Positions 33,666 through 47,100 of a stretch of DNA of 64,000 bases are shown here, piece by piece (the stretch's first letter is position 1; each line of letters begins with the position of its first letter). The stretch covers positions 39,109,385 through 39,173,384 of the forward strand of contig NC_088295.1 in assembly GCF_032854445.1 (NCBI RefSeq), in the 5' to 3' direction. A program made the position numbers and the translations under genes. Source of the stretch: Liolophura sinensis. Its lineage: Eukaryota > Mollusca > Polyplacophora > Chitonida > Chitonidae. The notes below the pieces were generated by a model that worked only from the letters and a program-made list of their open reading frames with translations, did no database searches and was not told where the DNA came from.

Positions 33666-34753
33666 TTCTGTTATGGAGTACGTACATATACATGTTGAGT
33701 GTACCACTGAGGACAAGTACAGTAGTCCGTTTGGCACATTTGTGAATGACATTTGGTGCTGTTTGTGGTGAAATACTGACCACAGTTAAGTTCATTACTC
33801 TTGTCTTTAGGTGTGGCCTACAAGGTTTCTTTGTAACAGTTTAATGGTGTATGAGAACAGCAAAGTTTAAGTCTGGATGCTCTTTTTTAGTTTTCTCTGT
33901 CTCATTTTATTTCATTTCATTTGTATTGTAGTCTGAATTTCTTTCAGTATCTTCCTGTTAAAATCCTCTGTTAAATTTTATTTGGCAGAACGAATTATTG
34001 GTCTTACTTTTTATTGTTCTTTCCGATTTCAAGTATCAAGTTTAATTATCTCACAGGTAGTTGTCTCCTTTTCTGTTAGCATGGGATAAAATAGGATACT
34101 TGCCTTTTTTGATTTATACTGGAGCTAACTTTGTATGATACTTGTACATCATTGTAACATGTGTCTCATATGCAAGATACAATTGTCTCAAATGCATTTG
34201 TTTCACCCAGAAATTGACAGTTCATTTCACTCATTGTTTGTCTGTTATAGACTGGGTGCATTTATTCTCAAACCCAGATGTGTGATCATATTACATGCAA
34301 GCACCTTTGCATATTGTATATTCATGTACATATACTTATGTTTTGCATTACTGTATCAAGTGATGTACAGTGTACTCACTACATTGTGTCATTGCAGCGC
34401 TTTGTTCATGGATGCTAAATATCATTTTCTGCAATTAATTGGATGATTTTGTTAACATTCAAAATCTGTTTAGAAGTGATATCTCCGCTTTTGATATCTT
34501 TAAGTTGATAGTGAAGGAACTGTACTGTTTAGTACTTCTGATACAGGCGTGAAGGAGTTTTACAAGCTCCCCATTGACTTTGTGGTTGAGAAGTTTCGTT
34601 CATTGATGTATAGTCATGTACTGATGAATCTGTAGTTAGCAATGTAACCTGACAATCTAATTTGACTCCCTTAATATTTACTTAATTACTTATGAGCTAT
34701 TTATTTTTTCATGCTATTTTGCTAATCAGCATTATATTCCTTGTCTCAGAGAC

Positions 34754-34800
34754 AATAAAAATCGAATCTTTCAAATAAGATTTTTGATTTGTCTGTCTGT
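34754..34800 (+). terminator. Candidate RCAN poly(A) signal
   Basis: AATAAA at 34754-34759 is the first canonical signal I found after the RCAN stop at 33083, and it is followed by a U/GU-rich stretch (TTTGTCTGTCTGTGTATGG, about 34786-34804). This would make a 3' UTR of about 1.7 kb. A second AATAAA lies at 34936-34941. Transcript data are needed to choose between them. Confidence 0.45.
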
Positions 34801-35829
34801 GTATGGGGTGAAATGCAATGATTTTTGTTTGTATGGTAACTGTAATGTAGCTGTTTTCATGAAGATTGAGTTCTTTTTTCCACATATGAATGTGTGTACA
34901 TATGTTCCTACTCTCAAAAGGTTTTATACAATGCCAATAAACTTGTCTCCTGAGATTTTATTACAAGACTATTATTATATTAAACATGTCAGAAATCACC
35001 TTCTTTTGAAGTGGATATAGAAAGAAAAATCTGTTTTGTTGTTTATTTTTTTGATGAGCAGCAATCTTATTAAACTCCCCATGATGTGTAGTTACATCAC
35101 CTATTACTAATGTGTCTACTCTACTTGAGGTGAGGGCATATTCCTTCACATAAAATATTCTAAATAATGATAAAGGTTCTAGGAAATTTTGTACAAAAAC
35201 AGTGTTTTACATCCTAAATAGGGGGAAGCAGAAGACATTCTGCAATTTTATAATAAAGTACAAAAACTCCAGTTAAATCACAGTCTTAATCAGAGGTAAT
35301 ACACTTAGGCCGTAGGCTAACACGTTTCACTTAAGTGGTATTTACTTGTGAAGATGTATGCCCTTAAGCAGAGAGTGTTGAGTCCTCAGGTTTTCTGCAT
35401 TTACAATCCTTCAGTAATTGTCCACAGAGAAAAAAGTCTATAGGCACCGCAGTCCGCATGAACTAAGTCTGTTAATGGGTCAGGTACATATAATTCTCAC
35501 TTTCCACTTTGGCTTTGCCTTACACTTACACCTTTCATAAATGTGAAGCAACAAAGACAGCAAAAACAAACAACTTACAACAAAAAACACAACTTACTTC
35601 AGGAAACAGGCTGGTTTTGCCTAAATCTCTGTTTATATAAGATTTACCAAATAATGTTTGTTGATCTCATTGAGCATGACCATCACACCATGTTAGAATT
35701 CCATGTGGTGATCCCTTCCTGACTACACAGCAGGACAACCACATGTAGAACACAAACATGACATTTGTGTGGAATATTTGTCAAATTCAACTTCTTAATG
35801 AAAATAGGATGCTGTTTCATGCAATTTGT

Positions 35830-36600
35830 AACATTCAACAATCCATACCCACAGCCCTGTTCCATCCACCAATCCATTCCCACAGCCCTGTTCCATCCAC
35901 CAATCCATTCCCAAAGCCCTGTTCCATCCACACACCGGTTCCTCCAACCCTGTTCCCTCGCCTATCCATACCAACAGCCCTGTTCCATCCACACACCTGT
36001 TTCCCCAACGCTGTTCTGCTGAATCACCCGTACCCACAACCCTCTTCTACCCACACACCTGTATCCCCAACCCTGTTCCCTCTACCTGTCCATACCCACA
36101 ACCCTGTTCCATCCACACGCATGTACACTCAACACACCTGTTCCCTCTACTTCTCCATACCCTGTACCCTGTTCCCCTCTACCTATCCATACCCACAACC
36201 ATGTTTCATCCACACACCCGTAATACCAACCCTGTTTCCACACCTATCCATACCCACAACCCTGTTCCATCCATCCACCCACCTGTACCCCAAACCCTGT
36301 TCCCTCTACCTATTCATACCAACATCCCTGTGCCATCGATCCACCTGTACCCACAGCCCTGTTCCATTCTCACACCATTATCCTCGAACCGTTTCCTCCA
36401 CCTGCCAATACCCACAACCCTATTATCCTGTTATCCAGCTCACTCCATCCAAGCAGACCCCTTAACCCTAGCCCTAGTCCTAATCCTTATACCTCCACCC
36501 ACACAAACCCCTAACCCTGTTTCCTCCACCCATTCATGCACCCATACCTCTTATCCTGTTCCCTTCACCCAGTGACTTGTGCAAGCCAAATTCTATTCCC
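35830..36600 (+). repeat. C-rich minisatellite, about 31-bp unit
   Basis: Roughly 770 bp of decaying tandem copies of a unit like CACAGCCCTGTTCCATCCAC plus CAATCCATTCC. Early copies (35840-35930) are near perfect and later ones diverge and shift to a longer mixed unit. The strand is strongly asymmetric, with almost no G on the plus strand, which keeps long low-complexity frames open (235 codons at 35758-36465). I regard these as by-products of composition, not genes. Confidence 0.85.
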
Positions 36601-37334
36601 TCCATCCACCCATGCTACTTAATCAACCCTTATCTCTCCACTTACTCCTATCCCCAGTTACTCCTATCCTCAATTCTGTTTTTAAACTCAACTGCGTTGT
36701 GTGTTTATATTTCTGGTTGATAAGCAGTGACACTTTTGATTGGATTGAATTAGTGTAATTAGAAGAAAGTATAAGATTTTAGTATTTCATTATTTCTATT
36801 ACATATGCACCCAAGTTGAAGTTAAATGTTGAGAGATTTATAGAAAATAAGTGCAATATAAAATGTTTGTCCCATTGCAACAATACTCATGTCTGAATGC
36901 AATATCACATTCCTGTATCACTCAATTAAATGTAAATTTAACCAAATACTATCAGGCCTGTGTAATTAGTCTTTATCATCTTGTTAGGAGTTTGTAATAA
37001 ATCAGCTTTACTTTTTGATTGTGTTTTCTATGATTGATGCCTGATTTTTTCCTTGAATAATGAAGATTTTGTTTGCGGTCTGAATTGAACAAACATTGGA
37101 AGCATATAGTAGGTTTTATTCATCAAAAGGGAATTTTATCTACTGTTATGTTTATTTCATTTCTTTGTATTCTTGCATTCATTTAGGCAAGCTTATGTTT
37201 TTTAATCCTCCATTAGGGTGCAAGTTAATTTGTTTGCTTGCAAGTTTATTATTGGTTTATTGTGAACTTCTTTAATTACCATGTACATTGTATTTAGTTT
37301 TATTATTGAATTAAACAGTAAAATTTTTTATCAG

Positions 37335-37428
37335 TTTGTTGCTGGAGATGTCGCCTCTTTTGATCCACCTCCGTCCTCTGCAGAGGTTCCTGCTGCATGC
37401 CTTCTGTGATCGAGCACATCTCCTGCAG
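37335..37428 (+). other. Exon-like GC-rich island of unknown identity
   Basis: A 94-bp stretch much richer in G+C than its surroundings, preceded by TTTTTATCAG and followed by CAG|GTGGAT, so it has plausible splice sites on the plus strand. One frame is open throughout (LLLEMSPLLIHLRPLQRFLL, then HAFCDRAHLLQ) but I recognise no family. It is not in a phase that could extend RCAN exon 3. It may be a non-coding RNA exon, a decayed element or chance. Confidence 0.3.
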
Positions 37429-37734
37429 GTGGATCACATGATCATTAATGTGTTTTGTTCGGTCAAAGATTCTCATAATTTACGGTACTTGCATGTATAC
37501 TCGTGCCACGACAGTACGCTCAAATTGATATCTGGCCTAACACAAGGAATCTCTCGCTTTCATTAATAACAGGGCCTTGGAAACAATAAGCAGTTGACAG
37601 CTCTTGTAGAGCCATTTCTGCAGTCATAGGTTCCTTGAAGACCACTTACCTTCTGCTAATAAAGCCTGCTAGTCTGAACGTCATGCGTGGGACATGTGTG
37701 TAATTTGCCAAGGGTATAATTTATACCGTTGACA

Positions 37735-37818
37735 TGGATGTTTCCTCTTCCCATAAAACTGGCTGCCTTCATTTAAGTGAAAAATCCTTGAGTATGGAGT
37801 GTAACAACAATCAAATGA
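37735..37818 (+). mobile_element. V-SINE-like 3' fragment
   Basis: CTGGCTGCCTTCATTTAAGT, then GAAAAATCCTTGAGTATGGA and AACAACAATCAAATG. Decayed 3' part only, in the RCAN-TBC1D15 interval. Confidence 0.6.
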
Positions 37819-38420
37819 AATTAAATGTAATGAATATTAGACTACACACTGACATAGTTGATGGAACTTATGGGAGGCTTGAAAGTTGGGAATAGTTTCA
37901 TAAGGCTTTGTTAGTATTTACATAGCAGCATGTGAACACAGACGTGTAAAGAACCATGGAAATTTTATGCTTTCAGTGCTAGTGGGATAGTAGTTGCCTT
38001 GATCGAAAAGCCTTCGAAAAATGTTGTGATCATTTTATTAAGTATAACACCTTACAAAATTGTTTTGCTCAACGGTATACAAGGCAGCTGGCCTAACTGG
38101 AAAAATTAATACCTATGATATTGAAACAGATAAGACACATTCCATTTATTGGCAATGAAAATCATGGCATACTCAGTATGAAACTATTTTATTTATAAGT
38201 GTTCCAGAAAACAAAAACTGACAAGAATAAATTACCCTACCACTACAACTTTGGATAGGGACTATTATCAAAAAGTACATTGTACCAATACTTCCGTACA
38301 CAAGTCCCACGGAGTTTCCTTAAATGAGGTTTGGGTGAATTCATTGTCCTTGGTAAACATTCCTACTGTAAAGTATAAACTATTAGTGTAAATGACCTAA
38401 AATTCCACACAAAAAAACAA

Positions 38421-38695
38421 TACTGCAATTTTTCAAACCTTTCTTGCATGTTTGCCAGGTACTTATTCAAGCATATTGTGGCATTGTTCTCTGTACCCTG
38501 ATTCCTCAACCTTTTCCCTGATGAATGAGTAGATTTTAGTGTGATTTGTACCACTTTTTTATTGATTTTGGAGACAAAACTACATGGGTTGGGCTGTCCA
38601 ATTTCAAGGCTTCGCAAAAAGTACAATTTTATCAGTCTACAAAGAGTAATGTCCTTAAAATATGCTTGAACTGTTAGCAACGTGCAAATGATTGT
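38421..38695. mobile_element. MITE, family A, two overlapping or nested partial copies
   Basis: A first end TACTGCAATTTTTCAAACC at 38421 leads into TTTGCCAGGTACTTATTCAA. At about 38493 a second end TACCCTGATTCCTCAACC starts in the opposite internal order (GGGCTGTCCAATTTCAAGGC). The distal end has decayed, so one copy seems to have landed in another. Confidence 0.6.
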
Positions 38696-38699
38696 GAGT

Positions 38700-38800
38700 T
38701 TCCCCCGGGCTCTGCCCGGTTTCCTTCCACCATAATGCTGGCCACTGTTGTATAAGTGAAATGAGTATGGCGTAAAACACCAATCAAATAAATAAATATA
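38700..38800 (+). mobile_element. V-SINE-like 3' half
   Basis: TTTCCCCCGGGCTCTGCCCG, then CCATAATGCTGGCCACTGTT and AAACACCAATCAAATAAAT. Immediately follows the MITE at 38421-38695. Confidence 0.75.
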
Positions 38801-39708
38801 CCGTAAAATATTACTTTTGATGCCGAAAGTTACATTTTTAAGCAGGGTAACATCCTTCCTTCCAGATAAACCTCAAAACACCTTTGTGAGATCAACAGAA
38901 CTTTCAGAATCATGCAAAATGTGTGACTTGTCATGGATGAAATTGTAGGTCACAGTACACTGTAAATAGAACACCAATTACAAATGGATGAAAATCAAGC
39001 CTTGGTAACATGCGAGAGACAAAGCACAGTATGTCATATTTCATATCGAATGAAGTTTATTACTTTATTATTTATACAGTGTTGAGAATTATGGTACTGT
39101 AAAACACATATATAGTTGACTAAAGTACATGTATAAGTATATACAATTTATAACTGTTCCTCTCAGTAAGGGGTCTGTTTCTGAAAGTAGTACATGTAAT
39201 CTCTCTCTCCAGATACTGTAATCCTTCATCTCGGACATGTATCAAAGATTTTGATATATGGTCCCCAGAAAACAGAAATTTTATTTTCAGCATGAAAAGA
39301 AAAAGACTCTTTATATTTCTGACCACTCATATGTCCTTTAGTTAACAAATAAAAATAACTCCTCTTACTTAACAAAAAGAAAGAAAAGTAAAACATTTTA
39401 ATTGATGAAAATATACATATTCTAAAGTCACAGTGCCTCATACATGCACCTCTACGCAGATTCCATATGTAAAGACATAATATTCATCATCACAAAATAC
39501 AGCCAGCTGCATTAACTTTGTGCCTTTTATACAACATAACCAGATGTCTACAACTGCATTAAAGAGGTATAGCCAGTTTTCACGCCTCTTATTCCTTGCA
39601 CATATAGAACCAACAGTACATGTACAGTATGCATCATTTACATTGTTGGTACTGTAACCATCTGGTCAAGTTCTGTGCTAGACAAACCAAACAATTCATA
39701 CATGTATC

Positions 39709-39737
<29 letters not shown>
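39709..39737. repeat. Poly-A tract
   Basis: About 28 consecutive A residues in the RCAN-TBC1D15 interval; no SINE or processed pseudogene body was recognised before it. Confidence 0.9.
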
Positions 39738-39739
<2 letters not shown>

Positions 39740-42139
39740 GATAATGTCAACAAGATGTACATCAATACCAGTAAAACTAGTTTGCAATGTCTGAAGTCGT
39801 CTGCAAATTTTTATGGAATCGAACAACTCTACCACTATCAGGTTATAAATGACTGAGTGAAATCTATATTCATCAGCATGCCTACGAGGACAAGACTATT
39901 AAGAACAAATATCAAATAGTCTCCATGGAACAAGATAGCATATCCTATTTCATGCAAATGTCATAAAATATTAAAGAGCTACTCCAGTGTTATGACCTGT
40001 ATGTCTTAAAAGCTTGTTTAAATGATATTGGAAGAGACAATCTGAAATTCTTTCCTATATAGTGAAAAAATTGCATTGTATTAAAACTGTTGTTGTTATT
40101 TTCAGAGTATAATGCGAAAAAAACAGTTTTCTGTCTCTTCCAATTTTGCGTGCTGTGCTGTCATGCAACAACTATTGGTGTCACCTACTGCTGACGTGCA
40201 TGTATGACCACAAATGACCTACTGTCAATTGTGCATGACCTCCCTCCAGAATAACTGACTGACCCAATGTTACATCTGCCTCATTCACTGTCACATAGTG
40301 AATATTAACACATCACATCAGGAAAATTTTACGGAAACTGACGAAGATTTTATCTTTAAGGACTCTTCACTTACAAGGGTTAAGTTACAAGTCTTCATGA
40401 ACTGCACTGTTAGTTCTGTTCCATAGGGTATCTCTCACATCAGTGTAACATTTCTGCCTGCTATCCTGTGGGACTGAAGTGGCACATTAAGATTTTAGGT
40501 CTCAAGGACAAAAAGGCCTTTAAAAAAAGAAACAGTAATGTACTTGCTATTGGAAATATGGATAACTGTTCTATGAAGCCACTAAGTGTGTCGTGATAAT
40601 TAGCAAGATGACCACCACCATGGCTCACATGCTTCGTTAAGTGTACCAAATCAGGAAACAATATGGACAAAGATGATCGAGGCATCACTACATGTATGGT
40701 ACGTTGCAACCCCCCCCCCCTCCCTCCCAAAAAAAAAAACAAAAAACCCAAAAAACAAAATGCATGTATCAGCATGAAGAACTCCACATTGAAGATCCAT
40801 GAGCCTGTGTGTCTATACACATACCTGCATTTCAAGCAAGCCTTTATCATCCTTGTATAACAAAATTAATAGGCCGACCACTGCCCAATAGGATACATTC
40901 AGATTAAAACAAGAAAAACAATAATACACCTGTGAACTGCAAACCGTACAAACATGGTCTGGTGCATGATTCTACATGTGCAGATTTAATATGAACCCAG
41001 CAACGGCTTGAGCATCAGAACGTCACTTGCAAATGTGTCTTACGAGAAAGCACTTTACTAGGGTTATTACATTTTCTTCCTATCCTACTACAGCTCTCTA
41101 TAATCAGTGACAATAATTCTGTGAATTCAAGTAAATGTCATCAAATATGATGGTCCCATCAAGTCACATGTTTGAAATATAAAACCACCACTCCCCTTTC
41201 CAAAAATAAACTAATTTTCTAAGAAATAATCAAGACTGAATCATGCTCTCAAAAATGTGCTACTTTTGAAAAACTGAAAATACAGAATAGCTATTTATAT
41301 GAAGCTTAACAGACACATTGGTAATGGTTCCGGCTTTACAAATGGACAGGCTTTCAATATTTTATGTATTAGAATGTTATGCAAAATAAAAAAAATGAAA
41401 AATCTTTTTATTTTTTCATATCTTGATACTTAAAACTGTCTTGATACTGGTACTATCATTCAACACCACTGACATCAAGCCTGCAGAATGCTTTATTTTC
41501 GGACTGAACGTTAGCGATTTGGGACTAGTTTAACTAGTTTAACACTATTTTCCTGCCCCAGGAAGAAGGCTGAGAAGCTTTTTATTACCTTATTAGTTGA
41601 ACACATCCTATGAAAAGCTGTATATGAAGAAATTAAAATGCAACATTTCATGTATCCTGTTAGTGTCATTATTTTGACTCCAATTCATATCCTGTCATGT
41701 GGAGTGAGACTGGACGAGAGAGATTCACACAATTCCATGACAAAAATAAAACTTACAATAGTAGAATGAAGAAATACAAATCTGAGTGCTTACACAGATC
41801 TGAGTATACAAGATAAAATAACAATAGCCTTATACAAACTTAGCCTGATAATGTATTGACTGCAACTGAAAGACAAGGATGCCATAAGCGTAAGTGGTGG
41901 CCATTAAGAATATATGATATACCAGTGTGCTGTAAAAAAATTTTCTTTCTTCTTTAAAATCAGCATTTAATGTAATTTATACAATAGAATAGAAGTGCGA
42001 GGCTGAAAGGGTGCCAGGCTGCACAAGTGACAGCAGAGGTTCATAAATTTAATCACTTATATAAACTTCAATCATGAATTAAAACAAGGACGTACTTTCT
42101 TGTAAAGAAATAAACTTCTACATGTAGGACGTTTTTCTG

Positions 42140-42332
42140 TAAATAATATTCTTGGACATTTCAGTTATACGATTTCAGCCAGCATTATGGTGGGAAGAAA
42201 CCGAGTAGAGCCTACGGGAATCCCAGCCAGCATGAGGTGGACTTGAACTCACAGCGTCTGCATTGGTGGGAGGCTACTGGGTCATTCAGCTGCGCTGGCA
42301 TGCTAACCCCCTTGGTAGCAGAGGCCCAACAA
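42140..42332 (-). mobile_element. V-SINE-like element with internal deletion
   Basis: From the tail side TTTCAGTTATACGATTTCAGC, then CAGCATTATGGTGGGAAG, a jump over the middle, then GCATGAGGTGGACTTGAACTC and a head ending TAGCAGAGGCCC. In the RCAN-TBC1D15 interval. Confidence 0.7.
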
Positions 42333-43779
42333 TGTCTTAGGATATGGTTTTCTGTGTGCAAATTGTATTCTAGTATATATTTTTCTATATAAGAATATAC
42401 ACTTGCTCTTGGACATGTTTTGCTTAACATTTTAGACCACTTGGCCATGCTTCTGGCATATTATTTCACTCTAATATGACACTATTGACAAGGGAGATAA
42501 TCAATGACATTATTTGCAAAAATGAATATCATGAAGACTCGTGGAGATTTCTAGGATATTTACAATTTGATTCAAAAATGTAACTTTGAACTAATCCTTG
42601 AGGAAATAAATGAACATTGTTCGAAGTTTAAATAAAATTCATGCCAAATGAATCATCAAAGTCCCGCTTCAGATTAAAGTTCACAGTGAAGTTTTGCCAT
42701 AATTTATAAGTGTCAAATACCAATCTACCCAGTCTTCATCTAAAACTAAGTTACATGTACATGTAAGCCTGGGGAGTACAGCTAAAACTACAAAGAATAA
42801 TGACCAATCTTTCTCTTCAAAATATACATAACGATAGTATTTGACAAAATTCTCTCACAAAATACTGGCAAATAAGATGGATGATGTGTGTATGATATCA
42901 TGCATTGTAACAACAACTTCCTGGAATCTACATGTGCTTGTACCCCCACAGAATATATATCATCTGGAATTCTTTGAGCCAGTTCCTTCATCTAATTATT
43001 TAAAATAACAAATGACGATTTTACATTCTTTTATTTGCCAAAATCTCTAAAAAAAAAGAGGATGAACCTGCTAGACATTGTTAGATGTAGACATGAAATC
43101 ACAGTAAAACTATTTTGAAAGGCTGTTTAAAACCTGAATACCACCTTACTTCTGCATTTCCTCAATGTGTTCGATCAAAGAGGGCACATCACAAAACATG
43201 GTCAATCATCTTAAATCAACAATGCTGAACCTCATAATTATCACTTAACCTAACATACTTACATTTACAGTAGAACTCTTCTTCCCAGAAGGTTGCGAAC
43301 AGTAAAGTTCGTTCTCCGCTTGACGATTGGGAAACCGGAATGTTGGACGTAGGTTCCGAGTTTACATGAACAAGCCGGCAGGTTTAACGATTCTCACTGG
43401 CTGAGAAGCAACACCCCCCCCCCCCCAGCATAAATTACAGGATATTTCAGATGGAGGACACCATGGACTCAGCTATTTATGCCAACATTGCCGTTTTCAG
43501 ACTTCATGTGTATGGGAAGGAAAAATCGCAACATTATGCAGCAAGCACCACCAGATAGAAAAAAATGTGCTTTTTTCAGCCTAAAGTGTCATGTTTTTAT
43601 ATTTTCTTCTCCTTTAAAACACAGTATCAATTAGACTCATTTTAATTCTTAACCACAAACCAGTACTGAACTCTTTTTCAAGTAAGATGTAAAGATCTCC
43701 AGGTTAAAATACCCTGGCTCAGCTGAACGATCTGTTAACCCGTGTTGGTAAAACCTAAACAGCACTATACAGAATACAA

Positions 43780-43785
43780 TTTATT
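43780..43785 (-). terminator. Candidate TBC1D15 poly(A) signal
   Basis: AATAAA on the minus strand about 375 bp after the stop codon (44161), followed downstream by a GU-containing stretch (GTGCTGTTTAGG). Other AATAAA words occur further left, so the true 3' end is uncertain. Confidence 0.3.
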
Positions 43786-44160
43786 TATCATTACATGTAC
43801 ATGTACATATGAAATATATATGTTAACCTTTTAAAACACAAGACATGGCAAGATCACATCTGAGGGTAGCCTGTACAATCACTGTTTTCCAGGATCACTG
43901 TTTTGCCAAAATCCTCCTTGTCAAGAACAAATCAAACAATGCTGTTCCAGACCCCTTAATCTATTGCAGTTAAAAAGGAAGACTTGGCACTTTTCTTTTC
44001 TGGCACCAAGATATCTGTATTGTTCATATCACGCAGGGTACATATGTGTGTATATATATAAATATACATACTCATGATTCACAATATACAAATATGTACA
44101 GGTATTTACACAGCTTGTGGTACAGTCAGTGCTAAAACCCAAGTGGTACTGAGCGAAAGG

Positions 44161-47100
44161 CTACCAAATCTGTGTGTCTACATCAGGCAGAATCTCTATA
44201 CTGCTGTCGTCGGGTGTTGTCCCAGCAGTTCCCGGGGCCGACCCGTTCGCAGCGGCCGTCGTTGTCCCATTCTCTTTGACTTTTGATGCTGACTTCAGAG
44301 GTAACTGCATCTTTACATTGCTCACAGAATTTGTGGGCGTGTTAGCGGGAGTGGATTTGCCTGAACTAGAATTAGAATTACTGGCTGACCCCCCAAATCC
44401 CAGAATGTCTTTGACTGCTTGTGGAACTTTCTTGCAGGCCTTTAGTTGGAGGTACATCCCTTCAGCTTTCTTTAGTGTGGACAACAGGTCAATACAGAAA
44501 CACATGTCATTGATATGCTGAGAAAAACAAAAAGAGACACAATTATGACTAAATAAAGAACTTAATTAATCACACTTTCACAAAACATTATTTCCATACA
44601 TATGGCTTTTCTTTCTTCTTTTTTTCCTTACTTATTCATTTATTTTATTACTCACTTCCCAGTTCATTAATGTCATAGCCAATGAAGTCATTCATCTGAT
44701 TATATTGTCTAGTGCAAAGCACAAGAAATCTACAGATTTCTAAGGATCAGATTTTTGGGCAGGGTAACCAAGGTAACCACAAGGCATATTAAACATGAAC
44801 TTAAAGTGAAACCAGCACAAGCTGGATTTGAACTTCCAATATTATTATTATAGCACAGGGCTAATGCTCAGAAAGACTGGAATTCTAGCACTTCGAAAAG
44901 GTAAAGGAATGAATGAATAATACCATTTCAGCAGTACTGCAGCCATATTGTGGCAAGAAAAAGGTAAAGGAAATCTGATTTGTAATGAAAGTGATTTGTT
45001 TATAAACAACACAACAGAAATAAACCAAGTTATTTCTTACCTAAGTAAAAATTTTAAAAAGCTGATCACAATGCTGAAGTTTTTGTTCTTGGAATTTGAA
45101 ATTTTGACTGACAAATCTACCTTCAGATTATTTATGAGGTCATCAAAATTTTGATTTCTAAAGCCTAAATATAAGGTCGGATTTCAAACGTCAGAAATGG
45201 TTTTGTGGAATGGTCACAAGATCTCAGTAGAAACACAAGAATTCCCAGGAACAGCTTGGTAATTTACCTTCAGTATTTCTGTAAAACCAAACTTGTTTTC
45301 TATTAACGTGGTTTTCTCTGTGTCCAGAATTGCCAAACAGATCAGTAAGTGGAAGTTTTTACATGGCTGCTCTGTCCACATTACCTGAGAAACAATTAGA
45401 AAAAATAAAGCATTTGCTTAAATACATGTACTAAAACATAAAACTTGGTTAATCATTCACTCAGTTCTCATTCTACTCTCAGCACATGTATGAGAGCTGA
45501 CCAAAGACATAGCTTAGCTCCATTGCTATTATTGTTATCAAAATAAAAAGAGCCAAGTTCAGCAAACAATGCTTTTAAGTATAACAGCCGCAGATTTAGA
45601 TTATATTTAATATAATGCTATACTATTATTTTGAGACTAAGTAACACATTGAAGACGTAAATCTGGTATTAAGTGTTAAAACAGTTTTGAACAATAGGGC
45701 CCTGATGACATAAACATTTAGAGACAAATCTGAGTCCCAATCAAAGCTGGACTCTCACTAGTAAACAGTCTGAGGGAGATAATATGATTTTTTTTAGATG
45801 ATGAACGGGAGATAATAATTTCACTTGCCCTGATTGAGCATTACCTCTACCCTCTGACATCAAACATACAGTACGCAAGTACAGATTTCCTGTTCAACAC
45901 TCACCTCCCACAGCCTCATGATATCAGGGAAGGTAAACTCTCTCTTAAACATGATCAACAACCAGCGGAAACAGAAGTAAAAGTTCCCAGAATCATGGCC
46001 CTCTGAAATGATTTAAAGTAACACAAACATACCGCATGTTAAATAAGCAAACTCAAACGTCTTCTATATTAAATGTTTCTGGGAGATTTGGTGCTTTTCT
46101 TCTCCAGTTTGAAATGTTGACCTTTTACAAATACTACATGTACCAGCAAACATGTAATATATCTTATAGCTGTTTATTTAAACTTAAATAATTCCATTTT
46201 TTATTGGCTCGCTTCCTTTGGCAGTAGTCTGGACTGCCTAATTTCAGACCTTTGGCTGTTGATCTGTGAGCTGTGTTAGGTACCTTCTGAAATGAGATGG
46301 TCTCTTCCTGCTGTCCATACACCTGACCATCATCAAAGACACTATACAGGAGAATGATTGCAAATTTCCGATTGAAGTCACTCAAACAGAAGTTCCTGTA
46401 TGTGTCCTCTAATATCCTGTTTATGGACTTTTAGAAAATGACACCCTTCATACCTTGTGATTTCTTGTTTTCACACAATAATTAATGTTTTTAAGATTTC
46501 CAATTTGACCTGAAATACGAAAGTTTATGGGCATTGCCATATATGGATATAGAAGTTTCTCAGCAAAGTTCGTGCAATTTGGACGCTTACTGTTCATTCT
46601 CAACAAAAACAATTATGACATCACAACATCATGGAATGATTAAACATATACATGTGTAACCAGCATGTCTGCAACAACACTGATCATGATTGGTCATATG
46701 CATTTTCTTCAGTGCAAGTTCCGAAAATGGTCCACCCTCAGTATGTTAAATACTCTGTCCTCAAGTCAAGTGCTGCCACCACTGAAGTATCACCTGACCC
46801 AGTAACATTATACTATCAACAGTCCTCTTTCCATGCTCTAACCTTTCATTACTGTGTGCCAAGCAAGGCAGCAACAAGTATCATTTTTAAACTCAATGGC
46901 CTGACTCAACCAGAATTTGATCCCTGGTGTTCCGACTTCGGGGTACACACTCTAACCACTAGGCCAGCGAAGCTGTCTAATTCATGTTTAAATGCTTGTG
47001 TATCTAAACCTACAGCATGCAAAGCTACTTTATTAATTCAAGATATATACAAGTCAAGATAAAGAAATTCTCCGGTTTAGTCTCTTTAATGAACAATTAA

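Larger units (their letters stand above)
33084..44160. other. Convergent gene-poor interval between RCAN and TBC1D15
   Basis: No conserved gene was found. It includes the likely RCAN 3' UTR (to about 34.8 kb), a C-rich minisatellite (35830-36600), an exon-like GC-rich island (37335-37428), SINE fragments (37735-37818, 38700-38800, 42140-42332), MITE copies (38421-38695), a poly-A tract (39709-39737), two poly-C tracts (about 40710 and 43413) and probable TBC1D15 3' UTR on the right. Short open frames are unremarkable. Confidence 0.7.

Noticed and set aside
35758-36465. 235-codon open frame rich in Pro/His/Ser
   Set aside because: It is the translation of a G-poor minisatellite; several overlapping frames are open at once and there is no exon structure or family match.
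44174-44521. 115-codon plus-strand frame
   Set aside because: Antisense shadow of the last TBC1D15 exon, which is conserved on the minus strand.
46652-47062. 136-codon plus-strand frame
   Set aside because: Runs through a tRNA-derived repeat in a TBC1D15 intron.
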